The notes below the pieces were generated by a model. That model was not told where the DNA came from. It was given only the letters and a program-made list of their open reading frames with translations, and did no database searches. Both the position numbers and the translations under genes were made by a program. Shown piece by piece: positions 1 through 6,495 of a DNA stretch of 34,963 nucleotides (position 1 is its first letter; each line of letters opens with the position of its first letter). Location of the stretch: positions 1 to 34,963 of the forward strand of contig NZ_LZKQ01000151.1 of assembly GCF_001668675.1 (NCBI RefSeq), in the 5' to 3' direction. Source of the DNA: Mycobacterium asiaticum (GTDB lineage: Bacteria; Actinomycetota; Actinomycetes; Mycobacteriales; Mycobacteriaceae).

Positions 1-145
1 CCCGTTTTTTTTTTCACCCAGACCCCGCCACCCCCGCTCGCGGAGCGTCTCGTGGGCGCGGAGATGTGCATAAGACCCACCCGCCAAACGACGACGACCC
101 ACCACCCTTCTGATGGCAGACATGTGAAACCCTAGTTACGGCAAC

Positions 146-172
146 GAGATTCGACGTCCCCTGCGGAATCTC
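146..172 (-). terminator. Possible stem-loop after the crotonase gene
   Basis: A 7-bp perfect inverted repeat (GAGATTC / GAATCTC) with a 13-nt loop lies 1 nt beyond the stop codon of the minus-strand crotonase gene. No T-run follows on the minus strand, so it would be a weak mycobacterial-style terminator at best. The rest of 1-173 shows no convincing gene. It has a run of ten T at 5-14, which is notable only because the DNA is so GC-rich. Confidence 0.3.
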
Positions 173-173
173 G

Positions 174-1025
174 TCACCCCTCGGATGGACTGAGCGGCGG
201 AAACTGCGGCGGCCGCTTCTGCAGAAAGCTGACGATTCCTTCGACAACGTCGGGCCGCGGCAGCGCTTCCCACATCAAGGCTTCGGCATCCGCCGTGGCC
301 GCGGCCACGTCGCGCGTGGCGTCGCCATATGCCTGCCTCTTGATCACCGCCATGGCCGTCGGCGAACAGTATTTCGCGATGTCCTCGGCGTATTCCAGCA
401 CTCGCGGCATCAGGTCTTCCGGAGGCACCACTTCCTTCACCAAACCAAGCGCGGCCGCCTCGTCGGCCAAGAAGGTACGTCCACTCAAAAGCAGTTCGAG
501 CGCAACACCCCAACCCGCCAAGCGCGGCAGGATCCAGGAGATGCCGAATTCCGCGATCAACCCGCGGCGAGCGAAGACCGCGCCGAACTTCGCACCGGCC
601 GCGGCGAAACGGATATCGCACATCAGCGCCTGGGTCAGGCCGATGCCGACGCACGGGCCGTTGATCGCCGCGATGACGGGCTTGCGCAACTCGGTCACAA
701 AGTGCGGCGGGCGGTCACCGACCAGATCGGCGAGGCTCTTGCCGCCCGCGCTCTCCACCGACTTCCCCACGCCGCCGGACGATTCCGACGACCCGAGATG
801 TGCGCCGGCACAGAACGCCCGTCCGCGACCGGTCACCACGATCACCTTGATAGCGGCATCCCGTTCGGCACGGTCGACGGCCGCGTAGAACGCGTGCGCC
901 ATGTCAGGGCCCCAGGCGTTGAGACGCTCCGGGCGGTTCAGTGTGACGATTGCGACGCCGGCGGGGGTGGCCTCGTAGAGAACCGCATCTTCGCCCTCAG
1001 CGGCGGCGTCCGGCGGGTTGGGCAC
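174..1025 (-). CDS. Crotonase-fold enoyl-CoA hydratase/isomerase, PaaG-like active site
   Basis: Protein of 283 aa in the enoyl-CoA hydratase/isomerase (crotonase) superfamily, acting on an acyl-CoA in the cytoplasm. The oxyanion-hole segments are GRAFCAGAHL (about 68-77) and GPCVGIGL (about 123-130). The two glutamates of classical hydratase (rat Glu144 and Glu164) align with Thr131 and Phe151, so ordinary hydration is unlikely. Glu159, in GLIAEFGISW, falls where E. coli PaaG isomerase has its catalytic Asp in LIPDCGGTW, which suggests double-bond isomerisation or ring chemistry. The start is GTG at 1025. An in-frame ATG is absent, and the ATG at 1029 is in another frame. A putative TetR operator begins 4 bp upstream, so the mRNA may be leaderless or nearly so. 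Membership of module A is inferred from that shared site. The substrate is unknown. Confidence 0.88.
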   Translation of the reverse strand: MPNPPDAAAEGEDAVLYEATPAGVAIVTLNRPERLNAWGPDMAHAFYAAVDRAERDAAIKVIVVTGRGRAFCAGAHLGSSESSGGVGKSVESAGGKSLADLVGDRPPHFVTELRKPVIAAINGPCVGIGLTQALMCDIRFAAAGAKFGAVFARRGLIAEFGISWILPRLAGWGVALELLLSGRTFLADEAAALGLVKEVVPPEDLMPRVLEYAEDIAKYCSPTAMAVIKRQAYGDATRDVAAATADAEALMWEALPRPDVVEGIVSFLQKRPPQFPPLSPSEG

Positions 1026-1028
1026 CCA

Positions 1029-1047
1029 TACTGTCTACCTATCGGTA
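1029..1047 (-). promoter_or_regulatory. Putative TetR operator, site 1
   Basis: The sequence TACTGTCTACCTATCGGTA is a 19-bp imperfect inverted repeat (TACTGT-N7-TCGGTA) directly upstream of the crotonase start. It matches two other sites at 3076-3094 and 5599-5617, which are all next to genes of the same catabolic module. The shared core TACTGT is invariant. Binding by the TetR protein encoded at 3156 is inferred from position. Confidence 0.55.
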
Positions 1048-1060
1048 GCGCATTCCACAA

Positions 1061-1333
1061 CTAACGCGACACGCGCCGGCCGGTGATCAGCTTGACGATC
1101 GCGAGCAGGATTACCGCACCCAGCAGACAGGTCAGGAAGGAGAACAGCAGACCCCCGCCGGCCACGTCGACACCGAAGCCGCGGAGCAGAAATCCGCCAA
1201 TGAGGCCGCCGACAATGCCGACCACGATATTGAGCACCAGCCCCATCTGCGCGTCGGTCTTCATGATCTTGCTGCCGATCCAACCGGCCAGACCGCCGAT
1301 GATGATCCAACCGATGACTCCCAGAGTGAGCAT
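1061..1333 (-). CDS. GlsB/YeaQ/YmgE family small membrane protein
   Basis: Protein of 90 aa that is almost entirely hydrophobic, with three likely transmembrane segments rich in glycine (GWIIIGGLAGWIGSKIM, then IVVGIVGGLIGGFLL, then a C-terminal helix ending in a basic tail GRRVSR). This is the hallmark of the GlsB/YeaQ/YmgE (transglycosylase-associated) family of inner-membrane stress proteins, whose biochemical role is not settled. The ATG at 1333 is chosen over the longer reading frame because GAAAGGA sits just upstream and the family usually begins at this Met-Leu. It lies divergent to a one-helix protein and near a CsbD-like gene, a combination that suggests an envelope or general stress island. 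Confidence 0.85.
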   Translation of the reverse strand: MLTLGVIGWIIIGGLAGWIGSKIMKTDAQMGLVLNIVVGIVGGLIGGFLLRGFGVDVAGGGLLFSFLTCLLGAVILLAIVKLITGRRVSR

Positions 1334-1436
1334 TTTCAATCCTTTCGAGGGCGGCGGGCCCCAGCCGCGCATGAAGGCCCATTGTCACGGGTATGCCCAG
1401 CTATCCGCTCCGATAACCGATCCTCGAGGGGACTTC

Positions 1437-1676
1437 ATGGATAGAACGAAGGCAGTCGCTCATCGCCTCGGCCAGGCACGCTCGGCGCTGCTGCGCGCCC
1501 AACTGGCCCTTACCCTCTCCCAGCTGCTGTTGTGGGTCTCGCTGATCGGTGGAGTCGTCGGCGCCGCACTGCTATTCGTGCGGCGGCGCGCCCACGCCGC
1601 GGAGCAGTCGGCGGCTGCGGCCCCCAAACCGGCCGCGCCCGTGACGAGCGACACGTCACCGGCAAGTTTGCCCTGA
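1437..1676 (+). CDS. Small single-helix membrane protein, unknown function
   Basis: Protein of 79 aa that I do not recognise. It begins with a basic amphipathic stretch (MDRTKAVAHRLGQARSALLRAQ), cut here into residues 1-22, followed by one strong transmembrane helix (LLLWVSLIGGVVGAALLFV, about residues 31-49). An RRR stop-transfer signal and an Ala/Pro-rich C-terminal tail complete it. The positive-inside rule does not give a clear topology because both flanks are basic. GAGGGG lies 5-6 nt before the ATG, which supports the start and reality of the gene. It is 52 bp upstream of the CsbD-like gene and divergent from the GlsB-type gene, so a shared stress role is possible but unproven. Confidence 0.6.
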   Translation: MDRTKAVAHRLGQARSALLRAQLALTLSQLLLWVSLIGGVVGAALLFVRRRAHAAEQSAAAAPKPAAPVTSDTSPASLP

Positions 1677-1693
1677 CCCTCGCTCTGGGAAAT
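1665..1693 (+). promoter_or_regulatory. Candidate SigF-type promoter of the CsbD-like gene
   Basis: AGTTT at 1665-1669 is followed after 17 nt by GGGAAAT at 1687-1693. This resembles the mycobacterial SigF consensus GGTTT-N15-17-GGGTAT. It would start transcription close to 1700, within the palindrome at 1692-1708 and about 30 nt before the CsbD-like start codon. The match is imperfect at both elements, so it remains a candidate. CsbD in Bacillus is a general-stress sigma-factor target, which makes the assignment plausible. Confidence 0.33.
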
Positions 1694-1708
1694 GTCCTGA
1701 CAGGACAT
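1692..1708. promoter_or_regulatory. Perfect 17-bp palindrome before the CsbD-like gene
   Basis: ATGTCCTGACAGGACAT is a perfect inverted repeat with 8-bp arms around one central base. It begins 16 bp after the stop of the small membrane gene and ends 20 bp before the CsbD-like ATG. It could be an operator or a short hairpin in the 5' leader. It matches no mycobacterial operator that I recognise. Confidence 0.5.
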
Positions 1709-1728
1709 CAACCGAAAGGGAGAGCACC

Positions 1729-1965
1729 ATGGCGAACAGCAACAGCGGTCCGGCCGAAGCAGTCAAGGGCGTCGTGGAGGACGTCAAAGGCAAGGCCAAG
1801 GAAGTCATCGGCACCGTGACCGGCGCCAACGATCTGGTCAACGAGGGCAAGGCTCAGCAGGACAAGGCCGAAGCCCAGCGCGACGCGGCCAAGTACGAAG
1901 CCGAGGCCGAGAAGGCTCGGGCCGAAGCCAAGGTTCAGGAGGAGCGCCAGGAAGCGCAGCAGTAG
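1729..1965 (+). CDS. CsbD-like stress-response protein
   Basis: Protein of 78 aa. The N-terminal part AEAVKGVVEDVKGKAKEVIG (about 9-28), with the following TG.NDLV.EGKAQQDKAEAQ, is the CsbD-like signature. The C-terminal half is a highly charged Glu/Ala/Lys helix that is likely coiled or disordered. CsbD-like proteins are small, hydrophilic, abundant under general stress and of unknown biochemical function. The ATG has a strong purine-rich ribosome site (GAAAGGGAGAG) 6-8 nt upstream. A SigF-like promoter candidate and a 17-bp palindrome precede it, and a strong stem-loop follows the stop. It is probably monocistronic or follows the one-helix membrane protein. Confidence 0.85.
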   Translation: MANSNSGPAEAVKGVVEDVKGKAKEVIGTVTGANDLVNEGKAQQDKAEAQRDAAKYEAEAEKARAEAKVQEERQEAQQ

Positions 1966-1979
1966 TCGGTACGGCGGAA

Positions 1980-2006
1980 GGCCCGGCCATCAACACCGGC
2001 CGGGCC
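1980..2006. terminator. Strong GC stem-loop between convergent genes
   Basis: GGCCCGGCC at 1980-1988 pairs perfectly with GGCCGGGCC at 1998-2006 across a 9-nt loop. It lies 14 bp after the CsbD-like stop and 30 bp beyond the stop of the converging DapA-like gene. There is no U-run, as is usual for mycobacterial intrinsic terminators. It could serve both strands. Confidence 0.65.
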
Positions 2007-2036
2007 GTCGACCAAATAGCCTGTCCCGCAGGGCTT

Positions 2037-3041
2037 TCAGTCGACCAGCCCGAGCTGGCGATACGCGTTCTCGATTTGCGCTTTTGCGTCCGGCGGCAAC
2101 ACCGCCTGGGGCGGCCGTGAATGCGGATAGTTCCCGATCGGCAAGCCGAGTACGGACGCCGCGTATTTGAACCCACCGCCCCAATGGGTGAAATAGTCAG
2201 CCCGCCCCGGGTAGCAGGTGAACCACCCGCCGATATCCAGATCGAACTGGTCCAGACCGGACTCACGGCCGTAGTCCATCGCCTCGAGCAACTTGTCGGC
2301 CAGCACCAGATCCCAGTATTCGGAGAACAATCGGCGCTCCGGCGTCTCGAACAGATAGCCGACGGTACCCAGCTGCGCCGGGCAGACGATCCCCGCGCGC
2401 AGCCATCCCGCGCGATACACCGTCCGGTCGCATTCCCACAGCACCAAGCCGGGCGCCAGCTCGTGCAACCGCCTGCTGTTCTCCGGACGGAAGGCTCCCT
2501 CTTTGGTGGCGCACACCGCGGGCACCTCGTTGTAGATCCGCGCGCTTTCAGCGGCGGTCAACACGTAACCCGAAGACGGCGAGTTGAACATGCCCAATGC
2601 GATGTCCGTGCGCGCCGCGATATAAGAGAAGAACCGCAGGACCCCTTCGCCGCCATGAGTTTCCATCGTCGGCGTCTGGAGGTAGGCGATGTCGGCACCC
2701 GCCTGCTGCGCGTGCAGCGTCAATTCCAGACAGTCCTTGGCGGACATGGCCGCGGTACAGGCCTGCACGACGACATCGGGGTTTGCTCGCCGGCCCTCCT
2801 CAATCGCCACTTCCAACAAGCGCTTTCGCTCATCGATGGTCAACGCCCAGAACTCGGCCAGGCCGCTGGTGCACCACAACAGCGGGTGCCCAAGTTCACC
2901 GACGCAGTACCGGACCAGTGTGCGGTAGGCATCCCAATCGATATCGTCGCCATCGGGCCCGCTGAACGGGGTGTAAAGCGAATCACCGATGCCACGCAAA
3001 GCGCCGCGGGCCCAAGCCCGCGCCTCAGCGGCCGTCGCCAC
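2037..3041 (-). CDS. DapA-family (class I aldolase/hydratase-lyase) protein
   Basis: Protein of 334 aa with the TIM-barrel pattern of the dihydrodipicolinate synthase/N-acetylneuraminate lyase family. These enzymes form a Schiff base with a 2-oxo acid and make or break a carbon-carbon bond. The Schiff-base lysine is Lys180 in VCATKEGA. The GTT-type phosphate/carboxylate loop is CTSGLAEF (about 57-64). The family tyrosine of YN.P is replaced by Phe152 in GMFNSPSSG, so it is not a lysine-biosynthesis DapA. GTG at 3041 is preferred to TTG at 3068, because the family fold begins soon after and the longer version would overlap a TGTATACA palindrome in the promoter. It is divergent from the TetR gene, with an operator between them. 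A retro-aldol or hydratase-aldolase step in module A is inferred. Confidence 0.82.
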   Translation of the reverse strand: MATAAEARAWARGALRGIGDSLYTPFSGPDGDDIDWDAYRTLVRYCVGELGHPLLWCTSGLAEFWALTIDERKRLLEVAIEEGRRANPDVVVQACTAAMSAKDCLELTLHAQQAGADIAYLQTPTMETHGGEGVLRFFSYIAARTDIALGMFNSPSSGYVLTAAESARIYNEVPAVCATKEGAFRPENSRRLHELAPGLVLWECDRTVYRAGWLRAGIVCPAQLGTVGYLFETPERRLFSEYWDLVLADKLLEAMDYGRESGLDQFDLDIGGWFTCYPGRADYFTHWGGGFKYAASVLGLPIGNYPHSRPPQAVLPPDAKAQIENAYRQLGLVD

Positions 3042-3075
3042 GGCCCGCCCGCTCTGCCATGTATACAAAAAAGCC

Positions 3076-3094
3076 TACGATAGGTATTACAGTA
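3076..3094. promoter_or_regulatory. Putative TetR operator, site 2 (autoregulatory)
   Basis: On the minus strand this reads TACTGTAATACCTATCGTA, nearly the same as site 1 and with the same outer arms as site 3. It lies between the divergent DapA-like and TetR genes. On the plus strand the arm contains TACGAT, a good mycobacterial -10 (TANNNT) for the TetR gene, so repressor binding would block it. An extra 8-bp palindrome, TGTATACA, lies at 3060-3067. Confidence 0.6.
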
Positions 3095-3155
3095 GCAGGT
3101 GTGAACGGGGTTGAGACCGCGTGCGCACAACATATTGTGACGGAGGTGCCCGGCA

Positions 3156-3932
3156 GTGGCAAAGCAGGCAACTGCGGAGAAGCGTCAGCGCCGCGAACGT
3201 GGGTCCATCAATCCCGACGACATCATCACCGGCGCATTCGAACTGGCGGAACAGGTTTCGATCGACAACCTGAGCATGCCGCTGCTCGGCAAGCACCTCG
3301 GCGTGGGCGTCACCAGCATCTACTGGTACTTCCGCAAGAAGGACGATCTGCTCAACGCGATGACCGACCGCGCGCTGAGTAAGTACGTCTTTGCGACCCC
3401 TTATGTCGAAGCCGCCGATTGGCGCGAGACGCTGCGCAATCACGCGCGGTTGATGCGCAAGACGTTCATGGGCAATCCGATTTTGTGCGACCTGATTTTG
3501 ATCCGGGCCGCGCTGAGCCCGAAGGCCGCCCGGGTCGGTGCCCAGGAGATGGAAAAGGCGATCAGCAACCTGGTCGAGGCGGGCCTGTCACCGGAAGACG
3601 CGTTCGACACCTACTCCGCGATCTCGCTGCACGTGCGCGGATCCGTGGTGTTGCATCGACTGAACGAGAAGAACGAGTTATCCGACGACGGTAACCGCAC
3701 CATCGAGGACGCCGTCGCCATCGATCCGGGAACCACCCCGTTGATCGCCCAAGTGACCGGCAAGGGGCACCGTATCGGGGCTCCCAACGAGCAGAACTTC
3801 GAATACGGCCTCGAGTGCATCCTCGACCACGCCAGTCAGCTCATCGAGAAGACCGCCAAGCCCGCGGCGAAAGCCAAGAAGGCGGGCCCACGCAAGGCAG
3901 CGCCGCGGGCCCGCAGCAGAACCGCTCGCTGA
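3156..3932 (+). CDS. TetR-family regulator with histone-like basic tail
   Basis: Protein of 258 aa. The N-terminal helix-turn-helix is clear (IDNLSMPLLGKHLGVGVTSI, then YWYFRKKDDLLNAM), about residues 36-70. A TetR C-terminal ligand domain follows. The last 30 residues are an unusual Lys/Ala/Pro/Arg-rich tail (PAAKAKKAGPRKAAPRARSR and beyond) like the tails of mycobacterial HU/HupB, which could add non-specific DNA affinity. The start is GTG at 3156, with GGAGG 9-13 nt upstream. It sits in the middle of module A beside one of three matching operator sites, so it is the likely local regulator of the crotonase and acyl-CoA synthetase genes and of itself. The inducer would probably be an acyl-CoA or the substrate, which is inference. 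Confidence 0.88.
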   Translation: MAKQATAEKRQRRERGSINPDDIITGAFELAEQVSIDNLSMPLLGKHLGVGVTSIYWYFRKKDDLLNAMTDRALSKYVFATPYVEAADWRETLRNHARLMRKTFMGNPILCDLILIRAALSPKAARVGAQEMEKAISNLVEAGLSPEDAFDTYSAISLHVRGSVVLHRLNEKNELSDDGNRTIEDAVAIDPGTTPLIAQVTGKGHRIGAPNEQNFEYGLECILDHASQLIEKTAKPAAKAKKAGPRKAAPRARSRTAR

Positions 3933-3947
3933 CGGCCAAACGCTATG

Positions 3948-4841
3948 TCAGACTTCGGGTTCCGGCACGTGGAAGTGTTCGTCTCGTAGCCGAAATGCCT
4001 CTTTGGTGCCGTGCTGCGCGCGCGTCTTGACGAAATTGAACTCCCCGGGTGCGAACTGCAGGTTCGTGCCGTAAGCGTGAAAGAGATAGCTGGCGACCTC
4101 TTCACCCTGATACGCCTGGCTCTGTTCGACGAGCCGGAAAGCCTCCTTGGCGATGACGACGCCATCGGCAGGCATCTTCGCCGCCTTCTCCGCCCAGTAC
4201 CGGGCTCGCGCGGTGACCGATCCGGGATCGCATGTCTCGGTGAAGATTCCGAACTGGGCGAGCTCACCGGCTTCGACGATGTCACCGGTCAGCAGCAGCC
4301 GTCGCGCCAGGACCGGGCCCAGCCGATGGAAGAACATGTGCAGGCTGCCCAAAGCGGGCCCGAGGAAACGCGTAGCCGGCATGCCGATCTTGGTATCCCG
4401 GGCAATCACTGAAATGTCGGTCATCAGGGCTATCTCGAAACCGCCGCCCAGGGCATAGCCGGCAATCTCCCCGACCGTCACCTTCGGAAAGCCCAACAGG
4501 TTGTGGTAGAAGCCAAATGACTTGCGGTCCACGGTTAGTCGCCGGCGTTGGCTCGGCCGGCCCCGCTTGGACGGCTCCTCACCGTCCTTCGCGCCATACC
4601 AGCCGTAGGCGTTGTTCATGTCCGCGCCCGTGCTGAAGGTCCCACCCGCACCACGCAACAACACCACGGTGAGGTCGTCGTCCTCGGCGACCCGATCGAG
4701 ACACCGGGCGATCGCATCGCGCATGGGCGGGTCGTAGGTGTTGCGGTGCTCGGGATTGTTCAGCGTGATGGTGGCGATCCGGTGGTCGGCATCCACATCG
4801 AACAGCACCCGGTCGTCAGCGGGGTCGAAGGAGGCGGTCAT
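3948..4841 (-). CDS. Crotonase-fold enoyl-CoA hydratase/isomerase
   Basis: Protein of 297 aa. It is the only crotonase in this module that keeps one classical hydratase glutamate: Glu136 in GGGFEIALMTD aligns with rat Glu144. The second, Glu164, aligns with Ala156. The oxyanion-hole segment is GTFSTGADMN (about 67-76). An insert (about 82-105, including SKRGRPSQRRR) after the first oxyanion strand makes it longer than a typical family member. A single catalytic Glu is found in several isomerases, lyases and hydrolases of this superfamily, so the reaction is open. Its ATG overlaps the stop of the upstream thioesterase-like gene (ATGA), implying coupled translation. Its end is 15 bp from the convergent TetR gene. 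Transcription probably starts at the operator-bearing region at 5528-5630. Confidence 0.86.
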   Translation of the reverse strand: MTASFDPADDRVLFDVDADHRIATITLNNPEHRNTYDPPMRDAIARCLDRVAEDDDLTVVLLRGAGGTFSTGADMNNAYGWYGAKDGEEPSKRGRPSQRRRLTVDRKSFGFYHNLLGFPKVTVGEIAGYALGGGFEIALMTDISVIARDTKIGMPATRFLGPALGSLHMFFHRLGPVLARRLLLTGDIVEAGELAQFGIFTETCDPGSVTARARYWAEKAAKMPADGVVIAKEAFRLVEQSQAYQGEEVASYLFHAYGTNLQFAPGEFNFVKTRAQHGTKEAFRLRDEHFHVPEPEV

Positions 4842-5527
4842 CTGTCTAGCTCCTCTCGGCGCCTGCCGAATTGGGTGGTCGAAAGCTGTTCCGGCCGGGA
4901 CGCCAGCGTGTTGACCTCGCCGATGCACAGCACCTCCTCGCCGAGCAGCAGCCGGGCCGTCGAGGTGATGCCGCGCTCGGTCTGCGTTCGCGCGATGTCG
5001 AACCGCAACTCGGTCAGTATCGGGGTCGGCCGACGGAATGTGACTGTCAGCGAACGGGTCTTCCCGGACAACCCGATCACACAGTTCTGGTGCTGAACAA
5101 CGCAGTCGAAGAACACACCCAGGAAACCACCGTTCACCAGACCGGGCGGCCCTTCGTAGACCAGCGGGAAGGCGACCCGGCCGGCGGCAGTGTCGGCGTC
5201 GAGCCGGTCGAACCGGTACTCCGGGAAGCACGGATTGAAGGCACCGATGTCGGTCGCATGGTCCAGGTAGACCCGCCCGGCATCGGCATGCCGGTCGCCG
5301 ATCCGCGGGGTCAGGTCGGCCGGTGCCGCGGCGGCGAGTTCACCCTCCCAGACGGCGAACTGCGCGAGCATGGCATCCACGGTCGGATGAGCGTTCTCCA
5401 AGGACAACAACAGCGAGCTGAGCCGCCGGATGGCGCCCGCAGCGGCTACCGTCTGGGCCAGCGGCGCCTCGCCAAACCTGGCCCGCTCGGCACGTGCCTG
5501 CCCTCGACCTTCGGCGCCTTCGGCCAT
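4838..5527 (-). CDS. Hotdog-fold thioesterase-like protein
   Basis: Protein of 229 aa. The segment GPPGLVNGGFLGVFFDCVVQ (about 126-145) has the shape of the 4HBT/PaaI/THEM4 hotdog active-site loop (H-G-G-...-D). The usual His is replaced by Asn and the Asp is kept, in a long central helix. Strands then follow (KTRSLTVTFRRPTPI...LRFDIARTQTERG). The first 90 residues are helical and are not part of the minimal domain. It may hydrolyse or bind a CoA thioester in the pathway. It is translationally coupled to the crotonase that follows (ATGA overlap). The ATG at 5527 has AGAGGA just upstream. It is the first gene of a two-gene minus-strand operon divergent from the crotonase/synthetase operon. Alternative: a non-catalytic hotdog dehydratase-like protein. 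Confidence 0.7.
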   Translation of the reverse strand: MAEGAEGRGQARAERARFGEAPLAQTVAAAGAIRRLSSLLLSLENAHPTVDAMLAQFAVWEGELAAAAPADLTPRIGDRHADAGRVYLDHATDIGAFNPCFPEYRFDRLDADTAAGRVAFPLVYEGPPGLVNGGFLGVFFDCVVQHQNCVIGLSGKTRSLTVTFRRPTPILTELRFDIARTQTERGITSTARLLLGEEVLCIGEVNTLASRPEQLSTTQFGRRREELDR

Positions 5528-5575
5528 GCGTCCTCTTTCACCCGGTTCCGTCGGCAGCGTTTCCTTGCTAACTTA

Positions 5576-5617
5576 TACAGCGTATCAATCGTATTGTTTA
5601 CTGTATGGGTAACCGTA
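5576..5617. promoter_or_regulatory. Putative TetR operator, site 3, plus a partial second site
   Basis: TACTGTATGGGTAACCGTA at 5599-5617 is the third copy of the 19-bp inverted repeat. A weaker related stretch, TACAGCGTATCAATCGTA, lies at 5576-5593. Both are between the divergent thioesterase-like gene and the plus-strand crotonase operon. TATAGT at 5616-5621 is a good -10 for the plus-strand operon, with transcription starting at or just before the GTG at 5631. Confidence 0.58.
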
Positions 5618-5630
5618 TAGTTGGAGATCA

Positions 5631-6473
5631 GTGGAACAGCCGGATCCGACAGTGACTGACGGGGCTGACTTGACCGAGGCCCAGGGTTCGGTGACGGCGC
5701 ACCGCGAGGGCGGCATTCTCCGCATCACCCTCGATCGACCATCCCGCCGAAATTCACTGACGCACATGATGATTCAATCGCTCGTCGACGTACTGTCCGA
5801 TGCGGCGACCGACTACTCGCTGCGCGCGATACACATCCGCGGTGCCGGCGACCACTTCTGCGCGGGAGCGGACTGGGTGGCCACCAACTCCGCCGACGGC
5901 AAGCGGCCGCGCACCGGCGATTTGGTGCGACGGGTCCCGCACGCCGCTCACCGCGTCATCGAGCTGGTGCACACCATTCAACTGCCGGTGCTGTGCAGCG
6001 TGCGGGGTTGGGCGGCGGGCATGGGCTGCAATCTCGCCCTGGCCGCCGACTTCACCGTCGCAACCAGCGACGCGGTGTTCTGGGAGCCGTTCATGGACCG
6101 CGGCTTCAGCCCGGATTCCGGTTCGACCTGGCTACTGCCGCGATTGATCGGTGTGGCCCGCGCAAGGCGGATGCTGCTGCTCGGCGAGAAGGTCGGCGCG
6201 ACCGATGCCGCCGATTGGGGAATGATCCACCAGGCCGCGCCCGCCGCGGATTTCGAGAACGCGGTTGAAGAGCTGCTGGCCAGGCTGGCCGACGGCCCGA
6301 CCGTGGCGATCGGACTGACCAAACAGGCCCTCGGGTTCGGGCAGGGCGCCACGCTGGGCGAATCCCTGACGCAGGAGCTGTTCAATCTGGAATTATCCTG
6401 TCGAACAAGTGATTTCAGAGAGGGCCTGGAGGCCTTCCGCCAACGGCGCACACCCCAGTTCCGGGGCCGGTGA
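5631..6473 (+). CDS. Crotonase-fold isomerase-like protein, PaaG-type aspartate
   Basis: Protein of 280 aa with the crotonase pattern: oxyanion strand GDHFCAGADW (about 73-82), then GMGCNLALAAD and DRGFSPDSGSTWLLPRLIG. Both classical hydratase glutamates are absent (Asn134 and Phe154). Asp162 in SPDSGSTWLLPR aligns with the catalytic Asp of PaaG, the ring-enoyl-CoA/oxepin-CoA isomerase, where the motif is IPDCGGTWLLPR. It is therefore more likely an isomerase than a hydratase. The start is GTG at 5631, directly after a -10-like TATAGT and a TetR operator, so a leaderless or near-leaderless mRNA is likely. It is the first gene of a six-gene operon of three crotonases and three acyl-CoA synthetases. 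Confidence 0.88.
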   Translation: MEQPDPTVTDGADLTEAQGSVTAHREGGILRITLDRPSRRNSLTHMMIQSLVDVLSDAATDYSLRAIHIRGAGDHFCAGADWVATNSADGKRPRTGDLVRRVPHAAHRVIELVHTIQLPVLCSVRGWAAGMGCNLALAADFTVATSDAVFWEPFMDRGFSPDSGSTWLLPRLIGVARARRMLLLGEKVGATDAADWGMIHQAAPAADFENAVEELLARLADGPTVAIGLTKQALGFGQGATLGESLTQELFNLELSCRTSDFREGLEAFRQRRTPQFRGR

Positions 6474-6495
6474 CCTGTTATGAAGGGATGCGACG

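Noticed and set aside
5..14. Run of ten T at the window edge
   Set aside because: Unusual in this GC-rich DNA, but it lacks a preceding stem on the plus strand within the window and could relate to a gene outside it, so no terminator or repeat was called.
1334..1436. SigF-like GGTTA-N15-GGGCAT on the minus strand before the GlsB-type gene
   Set aside because: Both elements deviate from the consensus and the spacing is at the edge, so I did not list it as a promoter.
2121..3083. 320-aa plus-strand open frame opposite the DapA-like gene
   Set aside because: The minus-strand frame has the Schiff-base Lys and family motifs; the plus frame has none.
2840..3133. 97-aa minus-strand frame over the DapA-like start and promoter
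   Set aside because: It is out of frame with the DapA-like gene, runs through the operator and has no domain.
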